Below, in pieces: positions 1-6,670 of a DNA stretch of 12,713 nucleotides. The first letter of the stretch is position 1. Each line of letters begins with the position of its first letter. The stretch covers positions 1 to 12,713 of the forward strand of contig JADLHH010000101.1 of the NCBI GenBank assembly GCA_020848855.1, written 5' to 3'. A program made the position numbers and the translations under genes. Under the pieces are notes generated by a model, which saw only the letters and a list, made by a program, of their open reading frames with translations, searched no databases and was not told the origin of the DNA. Origin of the DNA: Anaerolineae bacterium (lineage in GTDB: Bacteria > Chloroflexota > Anaerolineae > Aggregatilineales > Phototrophicaceae).

Positions 1-570
1 CTGGCGAGGCTGCTTTTAGCCCAGCATCAGGGCGACCGTACAAGCCGCTCTCTCCCTGAAGCAATCGGACTCCTTGAACGCCTCCTGCAAGCCGCTGAAG
101 CAGGCGGGAGGACGAAAAGCGTGATCGAAATTCTCGTGCTGCAAGCGCTCGCGCGCCAGTTACAGGGCGATATCCCTACTGCACTTGCGCCGCTGGAACG
201 CGCCTTAACACTGGCGGAACCGGAGGGCTATGTCCGCATGTTTATGGACGAGGGCGCACCGATGGCGGCGCTGCTGGAAGCTGCCTCGAAACACGGCATC
301 GCCCCGAACTACATCCGCCAGCTCCTAAGCGCCTTTGGCAGCGCTGACGACAGAACGCCCATCAGCCAGAGCTTGATCGATCCCCTGAGCGACCGTGAAC
401 TGGACGTGCTTCGCCTGCTCGGCACCGATCTGGACGGTCCCGACATCGCTCGCCAACTCATGGTGTCGCTCAACACCGTGCGCACCCACACCAAAAACAT
501 CTACACCAAGCTCAACGTGAACAGCCGCCGGGCAGCCGTCCGCCGCGCTGAGGAACTCGGCTTGCTATGA
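1..570 (+). CDS. LuxR-family (MalT/LAL-type) transcriptional regulator, C-terminal part
   Basis: The reading frame is open from the first base, so the gene is cut by the left edge; 189 codons are visible. An internal ATG occurs at 121 but the frame continues upstream, so it is not the true start. The first ~110 residues look like the helical, TPR-like repeat region of MalT-type regulators (LARQLQGDIPTALAPLERAL, then AEPEGYVRMFMDEG). A LuxR helix-turn-helix follows at about bases 385-567, with LSDRELDVLRLL, IARQLMVSLNTVRTH and IYTKLNV. The family uses an N-terminal ATPase and TPR sensor to gate DNA binding; those parts lie outside the window. The likely target is the downstream gene set, since the gene reads toward it across a 183-nt spacer. 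The family assignment is clear; ligand and targets are unknown. Confidence 0.9.
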   Translation: MARLLLAQHQGDRTSRSLPEAIGLLERLLQAAEAGGRTKSVIEILVLQALARQLQGDIPTALAPLERALTLAEPEGYVRMFMDEGAPMAALLEAASKHGIAPNYIRQLLSAFGSADDRTPISQSLIDPLSDRELDVLRLLGTDLDGPDIARQLMVSLNTVRTHTKNIYTKLNVNSRRAAVRRAEELGLL

Positions 571-645
571 CCGCTTGAAACTCCCTCATTCCCCGGCAGG
601 TTTGTCGAACCCAGCGCTGTAGCTTTTCCCCGTCCTCACAACAAA

Positions 646-689
646 TCACCACATGAATCACCACATCTGGTGACGACTGCTCACCACAT
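646..689 (+). repeat. Three direct copies of TCACCACAT upstream of the 105-aa gene
   Basis: The 9-mer TCACCACAT occurs at 646-654, 658-666 and 681-689. Start-to-start spacing is 12 and 23 nt, roughly one and two DNA turns. The middle copy also forms one arm of an inverted repeat, TCACCA-CATC-TGGTGA (658-673). Position between a LuxR-type regulator and the genes it points at makes a regulator-binding site plausible. That function is inferred; only the repeats are seen directly. The rest of the 571-753 spacer shows no convincing promoter or terminator. Confidence 0.5.
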
Positions 690-742
690 TCATCTGTATC
701 TTCTTCCTCATAACGTTACGCGCAACTGCGCGGAGATTGAGC

Positions 743-750
743 AGAGGAGG
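743..750 (+). promoter_or_regulatory. Ribosome binding site fixing the start of the 105-aa gene
   Basis: AGAGGAGG sits 3 nt before the ATG at 754. The spacing is short but the match is strong. The alternative in-frame GTG at 670 has no comparable site and would add 28 residues of low-complexity sequence encoded by the repeat region. Confidence 0.6.
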
Positions 751-753
751 ATT

Positions 754-1071
754 ATGCACGAGGCTGATATACACGCATCCACCAAGGGACACGACAAGCC
801 CGAACAGTACGAAATTCGCATCAAGGAGCACCTGGATCGTCACTGGGCTGATCGGTTTGAAGGCATGACCATCACGCTGGAAGACAACGGCGAAACCCTG
901 CTGGCTGGCGCGGTGGTCGATCAGGCGGCGCTGCACGGGCTGCTGAGAAAAGTGCGCGACTTGGGACTGACCCTCGTCTCGGTCATGCACGTCGAAGCTA
1001 ATCAGTCAGACGCACGGGACGAAAAAGCAGACACGGATCACCCACATTCAAAAGAGGAGAGAAACACATGA
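754..1071 (+). CDS. Conserved protein of unknown function (YEIRIKEHLD type), 105 aa
   Basis: A small soluble protein; no named domain is recognised. The core runs from YEIRIKEHLDRHWADRFEGM through VVDQAALHGLLRKVRDLGL to LVSVMHV, followed by a charged, disordered-looking tail rich in Asp, Glu, Lys and His. I remember similar short proteins from Chloroflexota and Actinobacteria beside LuxR regulators, DUF4386 proteins and MDR oxidoreductases, but no function is known to me. The start at 754 is chosen over the in-frame GTG at 670 because of the AGGAGG site. Its stop overlaps the DUF4386 start as ATGA (1068-1071), indicating translational coupling. There are no membrane segments, signal peptide or evident catalytic motif. 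Confidence 0.8.
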   Translation: MHEADIHASTKGHDKPEQYEIRIKEHLDRHWADRFEGMTITLEDNGETLLAGAVVDQAALHGLLRKVRDLGLTLVSVMHVEANQSDARDEKADTDHPHSKEERNT

Positions 1072-1820
1072 ACAGCAACCGGCAGACTGCCACATTGGGA
1101 ACCACGCCGAGAAAACTCGCAATAGCGGCGGGCGTGCTCTACCTCATCACCCACGTCACCTCAATCGGCGCGGTCATCCTGTACGAACCTGTCCTGAAGA
1201 ACGCCGATTACATCCTCGGCGCTGGAAGCGACGCCCCGGTGCTTCTGGGGGGATTGCTCGACATCCTCCTCGCGCTCACCGTTGCCGGAACCTCGTTCGC
1301 CTTGTTCCCCATCGTTAAGCGCTGGAACGAAGGTGTCGCGCTCGGCTACGTGGGGCTTCGCACGCTCGAAGCTGGCATCATTGCTGCCGGCGTCGTCTCT
1401 CTGTTTGCGGTCGTGACGCTGCGGCAGCTATCAGCCGGGACTTCCGCTGACCCAGCCACCCTTGTCACCGTTGGCGGCGCTCTGGTGGGGTTTTACAAGG
1501 GAACCTTCCTGCTCGGGCCGGGTTTTGTCTGCGGCGTGAACACAGTGCTGATGGCGTACCTGATGTACAAATCCCGCCTGGTGCCGCGCTTCATCCCCGT
1601 GCTGGGATTGGTTGGGGGACCGTTGATCTTCGCTTATAGCATTGCCAGGTTATTCGGCGTCGCTGACCTGCTCCAGTCGTTGGAAGCTGTCCTGGTCTTT
1701 CCCATCTTCGCCTGGGAAGTGACGCTCGCCCTCTATCTCATCACAAAGGGGTTCCGGTTATCTGCACCCACTTCCGAACCCGCACAAACAGCAGCAAATG
1801 AACTGCTGAGCGCCGCCTAG
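1068..1820 (+). CDS. DUF4386 family membrane protein
   Basis: A 250-residue integral membrane protein with about six predicted hydrophobic segments near residues 17-38, 58-81, 90-118, 131-160, 172-192 and 204-226. The N-terminal stretch RKLAIAAGVLYLITHVTSIG and the motif GLRTLEAG near residue 96 match what I recall of DUF4386, a family of unknown function common in Actinobacteria, Chloroflexota and Bacteroidota. A GAGGAG site (1054-1059) lies 8 nt before the ATG, and the start overlaps the stop of the preceding gene by 4 nt. The C-terminus after residue 230 is a hydrophilic Ala/Ser/Glu tail. Nothing in the sequence indicates transport or enzymatic activity; the role is unknown. Confidence 0.85.
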   Translation: MNSNRQTATLGTTPRKLAIAAGVLYLITHVTSIGAVILYEPVLKNADYILGAGSDAPVLLGGLLDILLALTVAGTSFALFPIVKRWNEGVALGYVGLRTLEAGIIAAGVVSLFAVVTLRQLSAGTSADPATLVTVGGALVGFYKGTFLLGPGFVCGVNTVLMAYLMYKSRLVPRFIPVLGLVGGPLIFAYSIARLFGVADLLQSLEAVLVFPIFAWEVTLALYLITKGFRLSAPTSEPAQTAANELLSAA

Positions 1821-1829
1821 TTGTTACGT

Positions 1830-1874
1830 GGTGGGGATTGCGGGAAGACGTTCGTTCTGTTCCCAATCCCCACC
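1830..1874 (+). other. Intercistronic stem-loop after the DUF4386 gene
   Basis: GGTGGGGATTG (1830-1840) is perfectly complementary to CAATCCCCACC (1864-1874), giving an 11-bp GC-rich stem 10 nt past the DUF4386 stop codon. Inside the 23-nt loop GGGAA and TTCC can pair further. No U-tract follows directly (the first T-run, ATTTT, is some 20 nt downstream), so it is not a canonical intrinsic terminator. It could act as an mRNA stabiliser, partial terminator or processing signal between DUF4386 and the oxidoreductase gene. Confidence 0.55.
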
Positions 1875-1926
1875 TCTCACCTCACTGTCAATTTTCGACC
1901 ATCTGGAACACCAGCGCGCCGAGCGC

Positions 1927-1933
1927 AAGGAGA
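1927..1933 (+). promoter_or_regulatory. Ribosome binding site fixing the oxidoreductase start
   Basis: AAGGAGA lies 8 nt before the ATG at 1942. The frame is open back to a GTG at 1828, but those 38 extra residues have no family resemblance and would run through the stem-loop. The ATG matches the usual MKAIVxxxYG beginning of this family. Confidence 0.7.
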
Positions 1934-1941
1934 ATGCTCAA

Positions 1942-2928
1942 ATGAAAGCCATTGTCGCCACCCAATACGGCACGCCCGAAGTTCTCGAACTGCGAGAAGT
2001 AGCCAGGCCCACTCCGAAAGCCAATGAAATTCTGGTCAAGGTCTATGCCACCACCGTCACCTCTGGGGATATCCGCGTACGGAGCTTCACGGTTCCGCGC
2101 TCGATGTGGCTCCTCGCCCGCCTCACGCTGGGTTTCAGAAAGCCCCGGAAAGCCATCCCCGGTATGGTGCTGGCTGGCGAAGTCGAGGCGGTAGGCAGTG
2201 CGGTCGCACGCTTCAAGCCGGGCGACGCGGTGTATGCCTACGATTTGACCCACCTGAGCGCCTATGCCGAATACGCCTGCGTGCCGGAAACCAGTGCCAT
2301 AGCACTCAAGCCATCCACCCTCAGCTACGAAGAAGCCGCCTCTCTGCCGTTTGGAGCCGTGACCGCCCTGCATTTTCTGAAAAAAGGAGGTGTCCACAGC
2401 GGGCAGCGCGTCCTGATCTACGGCGCGTCGGGGAGCGTCGGGGCAGCGGCAGTTCAGGTTGCCAAACATTTTGGCGCGGAAGTCACCGCCGTATGCAGCA
2501 GCACGAACGTCAGGCTGGTGAAATCGCTGGGGGCGGATCACGTCATCGACTACACCAAAGCGGATTTCACCCAAAGCGGCAAGACCTACGACATCATCTT
2601 CGATACCGTCGGCAAGACCCCACTTTGGGACAGCCTAAAGGTGCTGGAGCAGGACGGCAGCTACCTTCAAGCTGTAAGCGGACCGGCGATCCTCATCCAG
2701 ATGCAGCGGGCTGCCCGGAAAACCGGTAAGACGGTCGTCGGTGGAACTGCCAACCCAACTTCGGACGCGCTCGCGTCTGTCAACGAACTGGTTGAAGCCG
2801 GGCAGCTCAAGCCCGTGATTGATCGCTGCTATCCGCTGGAGCAGACGGTCGAGGCGCACCGCTACGTGGACACGGGGCGCAAAAAGGGGAACGTCGTCAT
2901 CACCGTTCAGCCGATGAAGCACTCCTGA
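1942..2928 (+). CDS. NAD(P)H:quinone oxidoreductase-like MDR family protein (zinc-independent)
   Basis: A 328-residue medium-chain dehydrogenase/reductase of the zeta-crystallin/quinone oxidoreductase type, a cytosolic NADPH-dependent reductase of quinones or enones. The N-terminal GroES-like domain spans roughly residues 1-125, with GMVLAGEVEAVGSAV in place of the zinc enzymes' GHE motif and VTSGDIRVR where catalytic-zinc enzymes carry a cysteine. A Rossmann domain follows with YGASGSVGAAAVQVAK (dinucleotide-binding GASGSVG at 151-157) and GADHVIDY (197-204). The C-terminal PVIDRCYPLEQTVEAHRYVDTGRKKGNVVI is characteristic. Length is normal for the family. It is the last gene of the plus-strand set and is followed by a terminator-like hairpin. 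The actual substrate cannot be read from the sequence. Confidence 0.9.
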   Translation: MKAIVATQYGTPEVLELREVARPTPKANEILVKVYATTVTSGDIRVRSFTVPRSMWLLARLTLGFRKPRKAIPGMVLAGEVEAVGSAVARFKPGDAVYAYDLTHLSAYAEYACVPETSAIALKPSTLSYEEAASLPFGAVTALHFLKKGGVHSGQRVLIYGASGSVGAAAVQVAKHFGAEVTAVCSSTNVRLVKSLGADHVIDYTKADFTQSGKTYDIIFDTVGKTPLWDSLKVLEQDGSYLQAVSGPAILIQMQRAARKTGKTVVGGTANPTSDALASVNELVEAGQLKPVIDRCYPLEQTVEAHRYVDTGRKKGNVVITVQPMKHS

Positions 2929-2968
2929 ACCGATGCCAGGTGCTGCCATGCACGACAAAGCCTCTGAC

Positions 2969-3004
2969 GCACGCGCCTCCTGTCAACAGGGCGCGTGCAT
3001 TTTT
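2969..3004 (+). terminator. Rho-independent terminator between convergent gene blocks
   Basis: GCACGCGC (2969-2976) pairs with GCGCGTGC (2991-2998). Above a CT bulge, CCTG pairs with CAGG around a TCAA loop. ATTTTT follows immediately at 2999-3004, the classic layout for stopping plus-strand transcription after the oxidoreductase. Read on the minus strand the hairpin lies just past the kinase stop (3020) but lacks a good U-tract, so it would be at best a weak terminator for the long operon. Confidence 0.8.
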
Positions 3005-3019
3005 CGCGCCTGAACGCGA

Positions 3020-3931
3020 CTACCTGCCCGACCGCTGCTGCGCCAGCAGCGCTGCCCCGACGACGGGTGGGTAGCGACGGACGGGCGCTTCGTTCAGCCC
3101 TAACTGCGCGCAAAGGTGGCGGCGCAGCCAGTTGTCCTGTTCCAGCAGCCCGCCCGCGAAAGCGATCGGCAGGGCAGGATCGTGCAGACGGCGCTGCGCC
3201 GCCCGCGCCTGTTCGGCGAGGTGCGCCGCTGCCCGCGCGGCGATCTGGCGCGCCCCGGTATCGCCGTCCGCCGCTTCCGTCAGCACCAGTTCTGCCAGTT
3301 TCGCGACATCGGCGACGCGGGAAGCGGATTTCGTATACAGCCAGTTGATGACATCGCGGGGAACATCAAAGTCCAGCGTTTCCATGATTTGCTGGGCCAG
3401 CCGTGATGTGTTTCCCGCGCCAGAGCGCTCGTCGGCATAGTCGGTCAGGGCACGCAGCGCTTCGACGCCAATCCAGTAGCCGCTGCCTTCGTCGCCGAGC
3501 AGGTAGCCCCAGCCGCCGACCTGCACACTTTCACCACGAGCATTCACGGCGTAAACAGCGCTGCCCGTCCCCGCCAGGATGAGCAAGCCGTAACGCTGCC
3601 CATGCGCGCCCACCAGCGCGATCTCAAAATCCGAACTGAGGGCGACGAACACATCCGGCAGCACGCCGCGCACGACGGTATCCAGCCATCGGCTCGAATG
3701 AGACGCCGAAGCACCGGCAACGCCGACACCGACCGCGCTGATGTCCGCCGCGCGCACTGCAGCGCGCTCCAGAGTGTCGCACATCCCCCACCGGATGTGC
3801 TCGGCGGCGGCATCCTGCCCGATACTGCTCGGGTTCGCGGAACCGTACTCGCACTGCGCCAGCACGCGCATGGCAGCGTCGCAGATCGCAACCCGCAGGT
3901 GTGTGCCGCCGCCATCAATTCCCATGAACAT
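3020..3931 (-). CDS. BadF/BadG-type N-acetylglucosamine / N-acetylmuramic acid kinase
   Basis: A 303-residue sugar kinase of the ASKHA fold that would use ATP to phosphorylate GlcNAc and possibly MurNAc in the cytoplasm. Visible motifs, numbered from MFMGIDGGGT: phosphate-1 loop GIDGGGTHLR (4-13), SANPSS (31-36), likely catalytic Asp101 in SSDFEIAL, phosphate-2 loop LAGTGSAVY (119-127), signature GGWGYLLGDEGSGYWIG (139-155) and adenosine motif AFAGGLLEQ (257-265). The clostridial MurK kinase, which accepts both MurNAc and GlcNAc, belongs to this broad family. The start at 3931 matches homologues and lies 4 nt past the NamZ stop; in-frame ATGs at 3943 and 3961 overlap the NamZ gene and have weak ribosome sites. 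Context beside NagZ and NamZ supports an amino sugar as substrate. GlcNAc versus MurNAc preference is not decidable by eye. Confidence 0.88.
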   Translation of the reverse strand: MFMGIDGGGTHLRVAICDAAMRVLAQCEYGSANPSSIGQDAAAEHIRWGMCDTLERAAVRAADISAVGVGVAGASASHSSRWLDTVVRGVLPDVFVALSSDFEIALVGAHGQRYGLLILAGTGSAVYAVNARGESVQVGGWGYLLGDEGSGYWIGVEALRALTDYADERSGAGNTSRLAQQIMETLDFDVPRDVINWLYTKSASRVADVAKLAELVLTEAADGDTGARQIAARAAAHLAEQARAAQRRLHDPALPIAFAGGLLEQDNWLRRHLCAQLGLNEAPVRRYPPVVGAALLAQQRSGR

Positions 3932-3935
3932 CGGC

Positions 3936-5096
3936 TCATCCATATAGCAGAAACTCGGCACGTTGGCGGCGAAAATCGGCGGCGGCTGTATCCCAGCCGT
4001 CGGTCAGTGCATCCAGATTTGCCCCATCGTCAATCGCCCGGCGGGTGTCCTGATTGCCGATCAGCCGGTCGAAATGGTGGGTTGTGCCGTCGGACGATAC
4101 CCACGCAAACGCTTCCGGCGCGATCCGTCTCAACTCGCAGACGACGCCCAGCCAGACGCGCAGCGCATCGAAAGCTGCCGGGTCGGTGATGTGCGCCTGC
4201 ACCCCGCAGCAGTCGAGTCCGGCGTGCTTGCTGGCGGTCGGGGCGAAATAGTGGGGGCGAAAGCGCACGCCGTCCCAGCCCTGCCCGTTCAGGCGGGCGG
4301 CGAGCAGGTCGCCATCGATGCCCGGCGCGCCGACGATCTGGAACGGCAGCGCTGTCCCGCGCCCTTCGGAGAACGTTGTGCCTTCCACCAGACACGCGCC
4401 GGGGTAATGCCGCACCGTCAGCGGATGCGCGATAGCGGGCGAGGGCAGCACGAACGGCAGACCGGTCTGCTCCCACGTCATGGTTCGCTCCCAGCCCGCG
4501 CACGGGATCACCGTGAGTCGAGCGGGCGTCGGATTCCACGTCGCGTTGACCATGCGGACGAGTTCGCCGATGGTCATGCCGTGCTGAATCGGGATCGGGT
4601 AGCGCCCAACCAGTGAGGCGCATTCCGGCTTCAGCAGCGGACCGCGCACCACGTCGCCCAGCGGATTCGGGCGATCCAGCACGATCACCTCAACGCTGCG
4701 CGCGCCGGCAGCCTCCAGCACATGGGTCAGCGTCCACAGGAACGTATAATAGCGCACGCCGATGTCCTGAATATCGCAAACGATCGCGTCGAGACCGGCG
4801 AGCATCTCCGGCGTGGGACGCTTGTGGTCGCCGTACAGGCTGTGAACGGGCAGCCCGCTTTTTGGATCGATACCCGAAGCGACATATTCGCCGTCCGGTC
4901 GTGTGCCGTAGAGACCGTGTTCCGGCGCGAACAGCGCCACCAGTTCACGGTTGAGCGCGCGCCGCAGCACATGAACGGTTGGGGTCAGCGTGCTATCGAC
5001 GGCGCTAAGATTGGTGAACAATCCCAGCCGTCTGCCGCGCAGGACGGCGAAATCCTGCTGGCGCAGCACGTCAATTCCGGCGGCGACGGGCGTCAT
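3936..5096 (-). CDS. namZ: DUF1343 / GH171 exo-beta-N-acetylmuramidase (NamZ-like), apparently cytosolic
   Basis: A 386-residue protein of the DUF1343 family. Its founding member, Bacillus subtilis NamZ, releases MurNAc from the non-reducing end of peptidoglycan strands. Family motifs are plain: RGRRLGLFTNLSAVD near 21-34, APEHGLYG (57-64), HSLYG (85-89), CDIQDIGVRYYTF (107-119), LDRPNPLG (140-147), IQHGMTIGE (170-178), LPSP (217-220), LVEGTTFSEGRG (236-247) and PFQIVGAPGI (251-260). The start at 5096 overlaps the NagZ stop as ATGA, with no ribosome site, so translation is probably coupled; the frame is open further upstream but that part is NagZ shadow. The family domain begins within the first residues, leaving no room for a signal peptide, unlike the secreted Bacillus enzyme. 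That suggests imported substrates. Family assignment is strong; the exact activity is inferred from homology. Confidence 0.92.
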   Translation of the reverse strand: MTPVAAGIDVLRQQDFAVLRGRRLGLFTNLSAVDSTLTPTVHVLRRALNRELVALFAPEHGLYGTRPDGEYVASGIDPKSGLPVHSLYGDHKRPTPEMLAGLDAIVCDIQDIGVRYYTFLWTLTHVLEAAGARSVEVIVLDRPNPLGDVVRGPLLKPECASLVGRYPIPIQHGMTIGELVRMVNATWNPTPARLTVIPCAGWERTMTWEQTGLPFVLPSPAIAHPLTVRHYPGACLVEGTTFSEGRGTALPFQIVGAPGIDGDLLAARLNGQGWDGVRFRPHYFAPTASKHAGLDCCGVQAHITDPAAFDALRVWLGVVCELRRIAPEAFAWVSSDGTTHHFDRLIGNQDTRRAIDDGANLDALTDGWDTAAADFRRQRAEFLLYG

Positions 5097-6670
5097 AGCG
5101 CAGCCGGGAATGGCAGCCGTCCCGTCGGCGTGAATTCGCCTGTCAGCGCGTCGAGGATGGCATCCAGCGACGGCGCGCTGTCGCCGCAGCTTGTGAGGGC
5201 GGCGGCGGCGCGAGGGAGTATCTGCGCGTCGTAGGGCGTCCGCAGGCACAGCAGCACAGTGCGGGCAGACTGGTGGATGAGCGCCCCGGCGAGTTCCGCC
5301 TGTTCCGGGTTCCAACCGGCGTTGCGCGTCGCCAGGATCAGCATATCGCTGGCGTTCAGCGCATCGAAAACGTGGGCGACGTGCGCCGGGTCGGCGTCGC
5401 TGCTCGGCAGCGTCACGGTTCGCAGACCGGGCAGCCGCGCCGTGAAGCGCTGGACCAAGCCGGTTTGCCCGCCCGACTCGACGATCCCGCTTTCCAGATA
5501 CGACGCGAACTCGACCAGCAGCGTGTGATCCGCTTGCAGCGGCGGCACTTCACCATACAGGGACACAATGCCCGCCCGCGCCGCTTCTTCGGCGCTGGCA
5601 AGATGATCGGCGGTGCGGATCGCGTTGAGATCGGGTGGATTCGTGACGGCGTAGCGGTCTTTCATCGCGGCGATGCGCGCGCCCGCCCGCTCGATGATGC
5701 TGCTGCTCAGGCGTCCGTCGATGGCAGCGCTCAACAGTGCGTCGTAGGCGGCTTCCTGCATGGCGGGCGTGTGCGAGAACAGGATCAGTTCGACGCCCGC
5801 CTGCGCGGCGAGCAGCGCGCTGTGCGCCGGGCTGTGGTGCGCGGCAATCGCTTTCATCTCCATGCAGTCGGACGTGACGACCCCCTGAAAACCGAGCGTT
5901 TCGCGCACCAGCCGCTGGATGATATGCGGCGAGAGCGTCGCCGGATACACCGTGTCGAGCGACGAGAATATTGTATGCGTGGTCATAATCGACGCGACCC
6001 CGGCGTCGATGGCGGCGCGGTATGGCAGCAGGTCGCGCCCCACCAGTTCCGCTTCCGAGATCGTCAGCATCGGCAGCGCGACGTGCGTATCGACCACCGT
6101 ATTGCCCAGCCCCGGAAAGTGTTTGACGCAGGCAGCCACGCCCGCGCTCTGGAAGCCGCGCACGGCGGCAGCCGCCAGCGCGCTCACGTCGCCAGCGTCA
6201 ATGCCGAACGAGCGCGTGCCCAGCGTCGGGTTGCCGAGATGATGCAGCAGGTCGACGGCGGGCGCGTACACCCAGTTGATGCCGAGCGCGCGCATTTCTT
6301 CGCCCAGCACGCGGCTCATGCGCTCGACGCGCCCCACCCGGTCTTCGACCGCCGACGCCAGCGCCAGCGCGCCGGGGCTTTCGGTGAAGCCGCCGCGCAG
6401 CCGGGCGACCGTCCCACCTTCCTGATCGATGCTGACCAGCAGCGGATATTTGGCGGCGGCGTGCAGCGCTTCGGTCAGGCGGGCAAGCTGTTCCGGCGAC
6501 TCGACGTTGCGGGCGAACAGGATCACCCCGCCGGCTCGTCCGTCGCGCAGCCAGTCCAGCAGGTAATCGGGCGCTTGCAGCCCGGCAAAGCCAACGCACA
6601 CCATCTGACCGATTTTGTCAGCTACGCTCTGTGGGGGCGTCAAAACCATCTCCTTCGGGTTCGTGGTCAC
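5093..6670 (-). CDS. nagZ: GH3 beta-N-acetylglucosaminidase (NagZ-like)
   Basis: A 525-residue glycoside hydrolase family 3 enzyme that removes non-reducing GlcNAc from peptidoglycan fragments or chito-oligomers. The barrel domain (about 15-345) carries IDQEGGTVARL (81-91), NWVYAPAVD (132-140), RSFG (153-156), KHFPGLG (183-189), the NagZ-specific Asp194-Thr-His196 acid/base dyad in VVDTHVALP, and the nucleophile Asp268 in TSDCMEM. A second alpha/beta domain (about 365-520) makes it a two-domain NagZ as in Bacillus subtilis. No signal peptide is seen, so it should be cytosolic. The GTG at 6670 overlaps the GntR stop as TAGTG. An ATG at 6649 is preceded by AAGGAG with no spacer, so the GTG start is preferred but uncertain. 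The last bases overlap NamZ as ATGA. Some GH3 enzymes with the His dyad act as phosphorylases, which remains possible here. Confidence 0.93.
   Translation of the reverse strand: MTTNPKEMVLTPPQSVADKIGQMVCVGFAGLQAPDYLLDWLRDGRAGGVILFARNVESPEQLARLTEALHAAAKYPLLVSIDQEGGTVARLRGGFTESPGALALASAVEDRVGRVERMSRVLGEEMRALGINWVYAPAVDLLHHLGNPTLGTRSFGIDAGDVSALAAAAVRGFQSAGVAACVKHFPGLGNTVVDTHVALPMLTISEAELVGRDLLPYRAAIDAGVASIMTTHTIFSSLDTVYPATLSPHIIQRLVRETLGFQGVVTSDCMEMKAIAAHHSPAHSALLAAQAGVELILFSHTPAMQEAAYDALLSAAIDGRLSSSIIERAGARIAAMKDRYAVTNPPDLNAIRTADHLASAEEAARAGIVSLYGEVPPLQADHTLLVEFASYLESGIVESGGQTGLVQRFTARLPGLRTVTLPSSDADPAHVAHVFDALNASDMLILATRNAGWNPEQAELAGALIHQSARTVLLCLRTPYDAQILPRAAAALTSCGDSAPSLDAILDALTGEFTPTGRLPFPAAL
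6650..6656 (-). promoter_or_regulatory. Shine-Dalgarno-like GAAGGAG abutting an internal NagZ ATG
   Basis: On the minus strand GAAGGAG is followed with zero spacing by the ATG at 6649 (NagZ residue 8 if translation begins at the GTG at 6670). The spacing is too short for normal use at that ATG and the site lies downstream of the GTG. It may be coincidental, or it may hold ribosomes near the GntR-NagZ junction for reinitiation. Confidence 0.25.

Noticed and set aside
575..605. Possible -35 element TTGAAA after the LuxR gene
   Set aside because: No acceptable -10 hexamer is found at 16-18 nt downstream, so a sigma-70-type promoter is not supported.
1888..2574. 228-codon minus-strand frame opposite the MDR oxidoreductase
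   Set aside because: The plus strand encodes an intact MDR protein with all expected motifs; the antisense frame has no recognisable family.
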